DNA of 12,513 nucleotides from Candidatus Eiseniibacteriota bacterium (lineage in GTDB: Bacteria; Joyebacterota; Joyebacteria; Joyebacterales; Joyebacteraceae): NCBI GenBank assembly GCA_030609605.1, contig JAUWBY010000044.1:1-12513 (forward strand), read 5' to 3'. The translations under genes and the position numbers were made by a program. Positions 5,677 through 12,481 of the stretch are shown here, piece after piece. The stretch's first letter is position 1; the number at the start of each line of letters is the position of its first letter. The notes below the pieces were generated by a model. The model made no database searches. It was given only the letters and a program-made list of their open reading frames with translations, and was not told the origin of the DNA.

Positions 5677-7395
5677 ATGAGGACATTCGCGGTGGCCATT
5701 CTGGTGGCACTGCTGGTCGCGCCGGTCGCGCTGGCCGCTCCGAGTATCGTTGGTGACTTCCAGGCCTGGGATCCGGCCGACCCGGCGTGCGATCTCACAC
5801 TGCAGCCGAACGGCGTCTACACGCTGACGGTTACGTTACTTGCGGGCACCTACTTCTACAAGGCCGTTGACGGTGACACCTGGGGCTTGGATTTCCCCAG
5901 CAACAATCAGACATTCACGCTCGCCGAAGAGGCCGAGGTCACGTGGCACGTTAATCTCGGCGCCACGGTAGGGACCAAGGAAGGCGACGAGTACGTCTTT
6001 CATCACATGAATCCACCCATCGTCTGTGGCAACTTCATGACCGAAATCGGCGGCCCGGAGGATTGGCTCGCGTCCGACACGAGTACCACGGTCATGGCGG
6101 ATCCAGACGACGACGGCGTCTGGGTGTTTCAGTCCATTATTCCGGCCGGCAGCTACGCCTTCAAGATCGTTCTGAACAACAACTGGGACCAGAACACATC
6201 GCCATCCGGTGACATCTTCTTCGTGTCCGATGGCACGACGCCCGTCACGTTCAGCTACGACATGGCGACAAACACGACCGAGGTCGTATCGAGTGCTCCC
6301 CCGGCAGTGATAGATGCGAGGATTGACGGAGACGGCACCGATGCGAGCCTCTATGCTGTCCAGTTCTCGGATGACATGGATCAGACGACGGCTGAGACCG
6401 AGGGGAACTACGCAGTGACGGGCGGACCCGGCGCAATCACGGTGACGGACGCGACTCTGGACGGCACTGATGCCAGCATTGTCCACCTGACCTTGAGCCC
6501 GGCGCTCACGGAGGGCTACGACTACCAGTTCGTAGTCACCGGCGTTACCGACGAAGGCGGGACGCCGGTCGATCCGAGCAACAACGATGACTGTTTCTAC
6601 CTGCATATGGTCACGTTCGAGGTGAACATGCACCTCTACGTCGACATCAACGGTGTGCCGATGAGCGTGCACATCCAGGGCGACACGCATCCGCTCACGT
6701 GGGATCAGTGTGGTGGGGCCGAGCTCTCAGACGGTGATGTCGATACGACCTATGTCGTCGACGAATACTTTTCCATGGGCTATGTCTGCGGCGCAGCCGC
6801 TGAGTCGACCCAGGTCAAGTACAAGTACGTCGTCGACTGTGCAACGTGGGAAGGCGACTACGACTTCGGTCACTATGTGACGCTCGATCCGAACGCCGCG
6901 AGCCAGACGGTCAACGTGTGGTGGGAGGATATGGCACCTTCCGACAACATCACGTGCGATGTCGGCGTCAGATTCCAGGTCACCGTGTTGCCGGACGATT
7001 TCGACGCGCTGACCGATACACTTGCCGTACGCGGCTCGATCGCCCCGCTCGATTGGGTGATCGACACCGAGATGGTCGACGACGGAACGAACGGGGATCT
7101 GACCGCAGATGACGGCATCTACTCGGCCCTGGTCACGTTCCCGACCGGTAGCTACCGCTACCTCGAGTACAAGTACGCGATCAACAGTGTCTTCGAGTGC
7201 GACACGTATCCGAACAGGACGCTGACCCTCGACGATATCGACGGTTGCATGGCGATGCGCGAGGGCCCGATGGAGATCCTCGATATCTGGGACTGGTGTG
7301 AGACGGTGACGAGCGTGCCGGAAGATCCTCCGGGAACAACGACCGTCATCGAATCCTGGGGCGTGATCAAGGCGAGGTATTTGCCGAACAGGTAG
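5677..7395 (+). CDS. Exported multi-domain glucan-binding-like protein (X25-like, Ig-like, CBM20-like) with C-terminal W-x-I-K tag
   Basis: The ATG at 5677 is preferred over an upstream in-frame TTG (5638): it follows GGGGGAGG and opens directly into a signal peptide (residues 1-20, cut after A-L-A). The mature part of the 572 aa seems to hold five modules. Residues 21-95 and about 114-200 are X25/pullulanase-type (IVGDFQAWDP with AGTYFYKAV; then VCGNFMTEIGG, EDW, PAGSYAFKIVLNNNWDQN). Residues about 208-305 are an Ig-like domain resembling Big_5 (VQFSDDMDQTTAE, NYAV). Residues about 311-420 and 428-540 are CBM20-like (TQVKYKYVVDCATWEG; YLEYKYAINSVFECD). After a Pro/Thr linker it ends SWGVIKARY followed by LPNR, a variant of the tag. 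No enzyme domain is seen. Its order and architecture make it a partner or relative of the upstream gene. I could not find a convincing promoter. Confidence 0.85.
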   Translation: MRTFAVAILVALLVAPVALAAPSIVGDFQAWDPADPACDLTLQPNGVYTLTVTLLAGTYFYKAVDGDTWGLDFPSNNQTFTLAEEAEVTWHVNLGATVGTKEGDEYVFHHMNPPIVCGNFMTEIGGPEDWLASDTSTTVMADPDDDGVWVFQSIIPAGSYAFKIVLNNNWDQNTSPSGDIFFVSDGTTPVTFSYDMATNTTEVVSSAPPAVIDARIDGDGTDASLYAVQFSDDMDQTTAETEGNYAVTGGPGAITVTDATLDGTDASIVHLTLSPALTEGYDYQFVVTGVTDEGGTPVDPSNNDDCFYLHMVTFEVNMHLYVDINGVPMSVHIQGDTHPLTWDQCGGAELSDGDVDTTYVVDEYFSMGYVCGAAAESTQVKYKYVVDCATWEGDYDFGHYVTLDPNAASQTVNVWWEDMAPSDNITCDVGVRFQVTVLPDDFDALTDTLAVRGSIAPLDWVIDTEMVDDGTNGDLTADDGIYSALVTFPTGSYRYLEYKYAINSVFECDTYPNRTLTLDDIDGCMAMREGPMEILDIWDWCETVTSVPEDPPGTTTVIESWGVIKARYLPNR

Positions 7396-7540
7396 TTGGG
7401 CCGCGCTGCGGCTGGCTGAGGCCGCGCTGTGACCAGCTGTCCGGATTGCAGCTGACGATTCTAGTTTGGCATGAGCGCCGGTGCTCGCGAGTGTACATCA
7501 TGAGCGACACCAAGAGCACCGCGCTCAGGCCGGTGATGGG

Positions 7541-7569
7541 AGCCGGGGGGGCATGAGACCTTCCCGGCT
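7541..7569 (+). other. GC-rich inverted repeat upstream of the sigma factor gene
   Basis: AGCCGGGGGGG (7541-7551) pairs with CCTTCCCGGCT (7559-7569) over 11 positions with two G.U pairs and a 7-base loop. No T tract follows. It could be a factor-dependent terminator or a processing site. Confidence 0.4.
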
Positions 7570-7627
7570 TCCGCACGTCCCGGGCCGGGCTGTGCCCAAG
7601 GCGGAAGAGCAAGGTGTGAACCGACAG

Positions 7628-7656
7628 TTGACACTGCCGGTCCGGTGTCATAGCTT
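7628..7656 (+). promoter_or_regulatory. Candidate promoter for the sigma/anti-sigma operon
   Basis: A perfect TTGACA (7628-7633) is followed after 17 bases by TAGCTT (7651-7656), a three-of-six -10 match. It has the same shape (ideal -35, weak TAG-type -10) as the murJ candidate. The leader would be about 85 bases. No ECF-type GGAAC-like element was seen nearby, so autoregulation is not evident. Confidence 0.45.
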
Positions 7657-7748
7657 GGGCGGGCTTGCCCGCTCGGGCATGGTGTGGAGCAGGGGAGATG
7701 TGACGTGTGTGCGCACGCTAAACCACCAGACAACGGCATGTGTCAGAT

Positions 7749-8321
7749 ATGATGACCAGGAAGGCTGACTTGTCGCCGGATGACAGCTCAAAGAGACTGA
7801 TTGAGCGCCTCAAGGCCGGTGATGAGCGGGCCTTCGAGGAGTTCGTAACCGAATACAGGGAACGCGTTTATCGCGTTGCCTGGCGTGTCGTCCGGGACGA
7901 TGATGCCGCCGAGGATGTGGCACAGGAAGCCTTCATAAAGGTGTTTCGCCATGTCGGTAGATTCGAGGGCAGGTCGAGCCTCTACACGTGGCTTTACCGC
8001 ATCACCGTCAACATCGCCCTCAATAGACTGAAGCGGGACAAGTTCAGGAATATGCTGCCGCTGGGAGATCTGCCGAGGCCGGACAGAAAGGCCTCGAGCG
8101 ATCCAGCTAGGGCGGCTCTGAGCGGAGAGATCGCAGAGAGGATCGATCAGGCTGTTCGCACGCTGCCGGACAAGCAGAGGGCCGTGTTCGTTCTCAAGTT
8201 TTTTGAAGGCCTGACGCACAACCAGATCGCCGATATCGTGGGTTGTTCTGAGGGAACGTCGAAGGCCAACTACTTTCACGCCATTAGGAAGCTCAGGACG
8301 AAGCTGGAGGATCTGAGATAA
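7749..8321 (+). CDS. ECF (RpoE-like) RNA polymerase sigma factor
   Basis: Extracytoplasmic-function sigma factor, directing RNA polymerase to a regulon, usually envelope or stress genes. Region 2 covers about residues 28-97: AFEEFVTEYRERVYRVAWRV, then DAAEDVAQEAFIKVF, the classic -10-recognition block, and LYTWLYRITVNIALNRLKR. Region 4 covers about 133-187: LPDKQRAVFVLKFFEGLTHNQIADIVG and SEGTSKANYFHAIRKLR, a helix-turn-helix for the -35. Length is 190 aa from the ATG given here, normal for the class. The start is uncertain: GTG 7740, ATG 7749 and ATG 7752 lack a Shine-Dalgarno, whereas TTG 7770 has AGGAAGG 5 bases upstream (7758-7764). The anti-sigma gene begins one base after the stop, so the two are translated together. 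Confidence 0.93.
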   Translation: MMTRKADLSPDDSSKRLIERLKAGDERAFEEFVTEYRERVYRVAWRVVRDDDAAEDVAQEAFIKVFRHVGRFEGRSSLYTWLYRITVNIALNRLKRDKFRNMLPLGDLPRPDRKASSDPARAALSGEIAERIDQAVRTLPDKQRAVFVLKFFEGLTHNQIADIVGCSEGTSKANYFHAIRKLRTKLEDLR

Positions 8322-8322
8322 G

Positions 8323-8913
8323 ATGAGATGTGACGCCGTCAGAGATCTGTTGATCGAGTACCTGGACGGTGACCTTGGTCACGCTGAAGGGGATGAGATC
8401 GAGCGCCATCTGGCGAAGTGCGTTGAATGTGCTCGCGAGATGGAGTTGCTCAAGCGGACCTTTGGGCTTCTTCATGAAGACGGATACGTGGAACCCTCGT
8501 CGTTCTATTGGACGCGGTTCACAGCCCGTCTCATGCAACGCATTCACCGCGAATCCCCGATGCGCAGGTTGATCTCTTCGCACAGCTCTGTCCCGAAGCT
8601 CGCTTCGGTCGCGATGGCGTTGGTCCTCTTTGCAGCCGGATTCTGGGTAGGTAACGGACCCGGCTTCAGTGGGCGCGGTTTGGGAGACATCGAGATCGCG
8701 GGTACAAGCGCGTCCACATCCGTTATCTCACCTGCGAGCAAGTTACGTGTGGCGAGTGGCAGCGAACCTGTCGTCTTCGCAGACTATTCCGACACGCTCA
8801 AGCCGGACAGCTTCTCGAGTCCGACAGACGGGCCACAGCTGATTCTGGCGAAGTCACTTGAGCCGCAGGTTCGCATGGACAGGATGCTCTCCGAGAAACA
8901 GATACGGGATTAG
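8323..8913 (+). CDS. Zinc-binding transmembrane anti-sigma factor (zf-HC2)
   Basis: Membrane-bound partner that holds the preceding sigma factor inactive until an envelope signal releases it. The N-terminal anti-sigma domain shows C3, H29, C33 and C36 (H-x3-C-x2-C), the zinc-binding signature, within a helical LIEYLDGDL...EIERHLAKC segment typical of zf-HC2. One transmembrane helix lies at about residues 91-110 (ASVAMALVLFAAGFWVG). The tail of about 86 residues beyond it would be periplasmic; it is Ser/Thr/Pro-rich with no recognised sensor domain. The gene is 196 aa, starts one base after the sigma stop, and relies on GGAGG at 8306-8310 or on translational coupling. Pairing with the adjacent sigma factor is well founded on family knowledge; the signal sensed is unknown. 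Confidence 0.9.
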   Translation: MRCDAVRDLLIEYLDGDLGHAEGDEIERHLAKCVECAREMELLKRTFGLLHEDGYVEPSSFYWTRFTARLMQRIHRESPMRRLISSHSSVPKLASVAMALVLFAAGFWVGNGPGFSGRGLGDIEIAGTSASTSVISPASKLRVASGSEPVVFADYSDTLKPDSFSSPTDGPQLILAKSLEPQVRMDRMLSEKQIRD

Positions 8914-8943
8914 TACGCATTCCTGGCCTACTATCGAGCTGTG

Positions 8944-8970
8944 AGGGCCGGCCGCCGAGCGACCGGCCCT
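8944..8970 (+). terminator. Hairpin after the anti-sigma gene
   Basis: AGGGCCGG (8944-8951) pairs perfectly with CCGGCCCT (8963-8970), loop 11 bases. It lies 30 bases after the stop. Only two T residues adjoin, so it is a weak or factor-dependent terminator at best. Confidence 0.5.
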
Positions 8971-9063
8971 TGTGGCTGGTGCTAACGTGGGACACCCGCC
9001 GGTCGGTGTGCCGCGCCAGTTCTGCTGCGGTTCCCGACGCTCTACGCTCCTCACGGTTTCTTC

Positions 9064-9093
9064 TTGTCAGTTTTCTCACCGCTATGGTACTAA
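9064..9093 (+). promoter_or_regulatory. Possible promoter for the Cys-rich repeat protein gene
   Basis: TTGTCA (9064-9069), an 18-base spacer and TACTAA (9088-9093) lie in a locally AT-richer patch. Both hexamers are imperfect. The leader would be about 75 bases. The gene sits behind a hairpin and a gap of 260 bases, so it needs a promoter somewhere here. Confidence 0.35.
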
Positions 9094-9173
9094 TTCCATT
9101 GAGACAGGTAGCCGCACCGGAACGTCGGTGAGGAAGTGGGCGTTGTCCGGCGAGGCACTTCAAGGGAGGTCTC

Positions 9174-10397
9174 ATGAAGGGGACAGCGATAGCGGTGGCG
9201 GTTCTGATCGCTCTTCTCGCAGGGGCGGCCTACGCGGAGAACAGTGTTCAAGAGCTCACTGCGGCCAGGATGCCGGAGTCGGCGCGCGAGATGCGGGAGC
9301 CGGTTCTCGGGACCGCAGCTTCTGGCGGGGCCGGCCACGCCACAGAGCGGAACCGATTGACGACGAACGTCGCGTATCCCGGCGCGCCGAGTGCCGACGA
9401 TCTCGGTTTTCGTGATCCACCGTGCGAGCTTGAGTGTGATCCTTGTGCCTACCGTGAGAATGAGGGACCCTGCTACGATGACTACATCGACACCTATAAC
9501 AGTGGGTGCAACAATCCTGCCGAGGCCTTCTCTGATATCGCCCCGGCGTACGGCAGAACCACGATATGCGGTTTGAGCGGCACGTTTGTGACCGGTGGGA
9601 CCTCTTATCGTGACACCGACTGGTACGAGATCGTGCTGACCGAGCCGCGTGAAGTGGAATTCTGCTGCACGGCTGAGTTCCCGCTTCAGATGTTCGTCAT
9701 AGATGGGACCGAAGGATGCTATGGCTCTACCATCGAGAGCCTATCGGTAGACGAGTGCACTGAGGGCTGCATCACGACGACCATTGGCCCGGGCACATTC
9801 TGGCTGTGGGTGGGTCCGCAGGTCTTCGAGGGGCTTGCTTGCGGCCTCGACTACATCATGACGATCGATGGCCACTACACCGATGATTGCATTCTGGACT
9901 GTCCGGGAGGCGCCGAGACCGAGGGCGAACCGCAGTGCGGACCCGGTTACGTAGACTACTTCAACGGCGGCTGTGGTTCGTATCTGGAGGCCTTCTCATC
10001 TCTGGCGCCAAGCGCGTCCACCATATGGGTGTGCGGAGAGAGCGGTGTCTACTCTGCTGGAGGGTCATGCTACAGGGATACGGACTGGTACGAGATAGTC
10101 CTCGACGAGCCGCGCGAGATTGAGTTCTGTGCGGCGGCCGAGTTTCCACTTCAGACGTTTCTGATCAGGGCCGATCCGGATTGCAGCAACTACGAGATCA
10201 TCGACACGCGCGCCGGAGACCCCTGTGAAGATATCTGCTTAACTCAGGTGCTGGATCCGGGTACATACTGGCTATGGATCGGACCATCGTACTGGCCGCC
10301 GATCGACTGTGGTCGCCGGTACATCATGACCATTGGCGGCTACACGACGTCGGTCGAACGCACGAGCTGGGGGACGATCAAGGGACTCTACCGGTAG
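9174..10397 (+). CDS. Exported Cys-rich protein with two tandem domains and C-terminal SWGTIKGLYR tag
   Basis: The ATG follows AAGGGAGG (9162-9169). Residues 1-21 are a signal peptide (cut after A-Y-A). Residues 22-83 are a low-complexity linker. Then come two copies of one domain, about 84-234 and 239-389, offset by about 155 residues. Matching blocks are RDTDWYEIVL (146 and 301), EPRE, AEFPLQ (167 and 322), PGT-[FY]-WLW-[VI]-GP (206 and 362) and YIMTI (227 and 383). Each copy is rich in cysteine, so disulfides are likely. The plan (strand blocks ending in a PGTYWLW-like segment) resembles PPC-type domains that accompany secreted peptidases, but no catalytic domain is present. The DNA of the two copies has diverged, so the duplication is old. 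It ends TSVERTSWGTIKGLYR, the tag shared with the two glucan-binding-like proteins. Function unknown; a surface or secreted role is inferred. Confidence 0.85.
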   Translation: MKGTAIAVAVLIALLAGAAYAENSVQELTAARMPESAREMREPVLGTAASGGAGHATERNRLTTNVAYPGAPSADDLGFRDPPCELECDPCAYRENEGPCYDDYIDTYNSGCNNPAEAFSDIAPAYGRTTICGLSGTFVTGGTSYRDTDWYEIVLTEPREVEFCCTAEFPLQMFVIDGTEGCYGSTIESLSVDECTEGCITTTIGPGTFWLWVGPQVFEGLACGLDYIMTIDGHYTDDCILDCPGGAETEGEPQCGPGYVDYFNGGCGSYLEAFSSLAPSASTIWVCGESGVYSAGGSCYRDTDWYEIVLDEPREIEFCAAAEFPLQTFLIRADPDCSNYEIIDTRAGDPCEDICLTQVLDPGTYWLWIGPSYWPPIDCGRRYIMTIGGYTTSVERTSWGTIKGLYR

Positions 10398-10474
10398 CCG
10401 GCGACGGCCCCGACCACCGGCCCCGCTCTCTGTACCGACATGCGGCACCGGCCATTCGAATAACTGTTCCGCAT

Positions 10475-10504
10475 CGGGGCCGATCCCTCATGGGGTTGGC
10501 CCCG
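10475..10504 (+). promoter_or_regulatory. Strong hairpin in front of purD
   Basis: CGGGGCCGATCCC (10475-10487) pairs along 13 positions with GGGGTTGGCCCCG (10492-10504), two of them G.U, closed by a TCAT loop. It ends 31 bases before the purD ATG and has no T tract. It could end transcription from the upstream gene by a factor-dependent route, or be a leader element. Two upstream segments, CGGCCCCG at 10405-10412 and 10418-10425, could pair with its left arm instead. Confidence 0.45.
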
Positions 10505-10535
10505 TTCGACTCGCACTTCCCCAGAAGGTAGAGGA

Positions 10536-11846
10536 ATGAGGATTCTCGTAGTAGGCGGCGGAGGCCGCGAGCATGCGCTGGTCTGGAAGCTCGCGCAGAG
10601 TCCGACTGTGACGGATATCATTGCAGCCCCCGGCAATGCAGGTATCGCGGAGCTTGCGCGATGTCTGCCGGTGGCGGCCGACGATGTCGAAGGGCTTGTT
10701 CGCCTGGCATCGGAGGAATCTTGCGATCTTACTGTTATTGGGCCTGAGATCCCGCTGACGATGGGAATTGCCAACAGGTTTGCTGATGAAGGGCTTGCCG
10801 TCTTCGGTCCGTCGAAGTCCGCCGCCCGGCTTGAAGGAAGCAAGTGGTTTGCGAAGAAACTCATGCTTCGTGCCGGCATCCCGACTGCGCGTGCCTGGGC
10901 CACGACGAGCCGCGACGAGGCGCTCTCCCACGTCCGTGAACTCGGAGCTCCCGTCGTGATCAAAGCGGATGGGCTGGCCGCCGGGAAGGGCGTAATGATA
11001 GCCGCGAGCGAGGACGAAGCACTTGCAGCGATAGATGCCGTGCTCACCGAGGGGAGGTTCGGCGCGGCAGGTTCCCGCGTCCTCGTGGAGGAGTACCTTG
11101 AAGGGGAGGAGGCGTCGATACTGGCCTTCACGGACGGACGCCGAATCGCGTCGCTCGTTCCCTCGCAGGACCACAAGCGGGCGCGCGACGGAGACAGGGG
11201 ACCGAACACGGGAGGGATGGGCGCGTACGCGCCGGCGCCTGTCGTGGACAAACGCATGTTGGCCGACATCGAATGTGATGTTCTAACTGCAGCAGTCCGT
11301 ACGCTCGCTGAGGAGTACGGCACCGAGTACCGTGGCGTCCTGTATGCGGGGCTCATGATCACGGACGACGGGCCGAAAGTGCTCGAGTTCAACTGTCGAT
11401 TCGGTGACCCGGAGACGCAGGTTGTTCTCCCGCTTCTCGACGGTGACCTTGCCGAGCTCATGATGTCGGTCGCCACGGGCGAGCTTGATCCATCCTCCTT
11501 CAGAGTGACCGATGAGTCAGCCGCCTGCGTCGTCATGGCTTCCGGCGGGTATCCCGGTGCGTACGAGAAAGGGAAGCCGATCAGTGGTCTGGCAGTCGCC
11601 GGCGTCATGGAGGGTGTTGTCGTCTTCCACGCAGGAACTGCCGGGAGTAATGGTGCGACGGTGACGGCGGGCGGCCGTGTGCTGGGCATCACCGGCATCG
11701 GACCGACTCTGCCCGATGCGCTCGACCGCGCGTATGCAGGTGTCACAGCAATCAGCTTCGATGGCGCGCACTACAGGACCGACATAGCGCACCGCGCACT
11801 TGAGAAGGCAGGGAATACCAAGGCCGGCGGGAGGGATGACGTGTGA
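10536..11846 (+). CDS. purD: Phosphoribosylamine-glycine ligase (GAR synthetase)
   Basis: Cytoplasmic ATP-grasp ligase for the second step of de novo purine synthesis: phosphoribosylamine plus glycine plus ATP gives glycinamide ribonucleotide. At 436 aa it is full length and single-domain (no PurM/PurN fusion). Motifs appear in order: GGGGREHA (7-14), APGNAG (31-36), GPE-x-PL (69-74), FGPSK-x-AA-x-LE-x-SK (90-103), the ATP-binding KADGLAAGKGV (143-153), VEEYLEGEE (184-192), QDHKRA...GPNTGGMGAY (211-231) and the metal-binding EFNCRFGDPE (284-293, usually with A where this one has C). The C-terminal block, ASGGYPG through V-FHAGT and GGRVLGITGIG, is intact. A purine-rich GGTAGAGGA precedes the ATG. 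The stop overlaps the next start by 4 bases. Confidence 0.97.
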   Translation: MRILVVGGGGREHALVWKLAQSPTVTDIIAAPGNAGIAELARCLPVAADDVEGLVRLASEESCDLTVIGPEIPLTMGIANRFADEGLAVFGPSKSAARLEGSKWFAKKLMLRAGIPTARAWATTSRDEALSHVRELGAPVVIKADGLAAGKGVMIAASEDEALAAIDAVLTEGRFGAAGSRVLVEEYLEGEEASILAFTDGRRIASLVPSQDHKRARDGDRGPNTGGMGAYAPAPVVDKRMLADIECDVLTAAVRTLAEEYGTEYRGVLYAGLMITDDGPKVLEFNCRFGDPETQVVLPLLDGDLAELMMSVATGELDPSSFRVTDESAACVVMASGGYPGAYEKGKPISGLAVAGVMEGVVVFHAGTAGSNGATVTAGGRVLGITGIGPTLPDALDRAYAGVTAISFDGAHYRTDIAHRALEKAGNTKAGGRDDV

Positions 11847-12481
11847 AAGAGATCGACCTCACTCAAGGAAGTGATGAAACAACCAGGGATCTTCTCAAGC
11901 CGGCAGCGCTCGCTATCAAGGACGGGGCGCTGGTGATCCTGCCCACGATGACATACTATGCGCTCTGCGCCGATGCGCTCAATCCGGATGCAGTGAAGAG
12001 GGTGTTCCGTGCGAAGGAAAGAGATGCGTCCAAACCACTCATCGCCCTTGTGGATTCCTTTGAGATGGCGAAGCCGCTTGTCAACGACATGCCGCCGTCC
12101 GTCAGAGAGCTCGAGTGGAGATTGGGGAACAAGGGAATCACCTACGTGCTCCAAGCATCTGACAGGCTTCCGGAGGAACTGACCGCCGGCACCGGCACGG
12201 TCGCCATTAGGTTTGAACGCAACGAAGTGGTTCAGGAAATTCTGGCTCTGGTAGGCCAACCGATCACGGCCCCGAGCGCGAATATCGAGGGACGTGAACC
12301 CCCACGGAATGTGGACGAAGCCGTGGCACAGCTCCGCGACTGGATCGAAGTCGCTGTAAGGTGGTACCCATCGGGGGCAGTGGCACCGACCACTGTTGTA
12401 GATCTCACGACCTCATCGCCGACCGTGCTCAGGGAGGGCACTGTGTCGGTGGCCGATGTGCGGGCCGTGCTTGGCTCGTAG
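11843..12481 (+). CDS. TsaC/Sua5/YrdC-family L-threonylcarbamoyladenylate synthase
   Basis: Family enzymes make threonylcarbamoyl-AMP from threonine, bicarbonate and ATP for the t6A37 modification of tRNAs reading ANN codons. Seen here: the PT-x-T-x-Y motif as P34-T-M-T-Y-Y-A-L, the KxR-(x3)-KPL motif as K58-E-R60...K64-P-L, VAIRF at 120-124, S145-A-N147, and the terminal TVVDLTT...TVLREG block (184-199). Two positions differ from the usual PT-[DE]-T-x-YGL: M36 replaces the acidic residue and A40 the glycine. The WPGPLT block is replaced by GNKGITYVL. So it may be a divergent TsaC or a YciO-like paralogue. The GTG start overlaps the purD stop as GTGA, with GGGAGGG 8-14 bases upstream. Length is 212 aa, typical for TsaC-only proteins. 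Confidence 0.85.
   Translation: MKEIDLTQGSDETTRDLLKPAALAIKDGALVILPTMTYYALCADALNPDAVKRVFRAKERDASKPLIALVDSFEMAKPLVNDMPPSVRELEWRLGNKGITYVLQASDRLPEELTAGTGTVAIRFERNEVVQEILALVGQPITAPSANIEGREPPRNVDEAVAQLRDWIEVAVRWYPSGAVAPTTVVDLTTSSPTVLREGTVSVADVRAVLGS

Larger units (their letters stand above)
7396..7748. other. Non-coding stretch between the glucan-binding protein gene and the sigma factor gene
   Basis: I see no credible gene here. It holds a direct repeat GGCCGCGCTG (7399-7408 and 7420-7429), a small GCCGC/GCGGC hairpin (7400-7412) and paired CAGCTG palindromes (7434-7439, 7449-7454) followed by a T-richer stretch. Any of these could help end the upstream transcript. Further on lie a larger hairpin and a candidate promoter, listed separately. 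A 92-codon minus-strand frame (7461-7739) has no recognisable protein features. Confidence 0.6.

Noticed and set aside
5836..6690. 284-codon minus-strand frame inside the second glucan-binding protein gene
   Set aside because: Arg/Val/His-rich antisense composition, no start signal, and the plus-strand protein has a signal peptide and coherent domains.
10398..10535. Purine or other known riboswitch in front of purD
   Set aside because: No conserved riboswitch core could be recognised; only GC-rich hairpin-forming segments are present.
10388..11746. 452-codon open frame on the minus strand opposite purD
   Set aside because: It lies entirely opposite a clear purD, is full of Ser/Pro/Thr/Arg as expected from the antisense of GC-rich codons, and has no recognisable motif or ribosome binding site.
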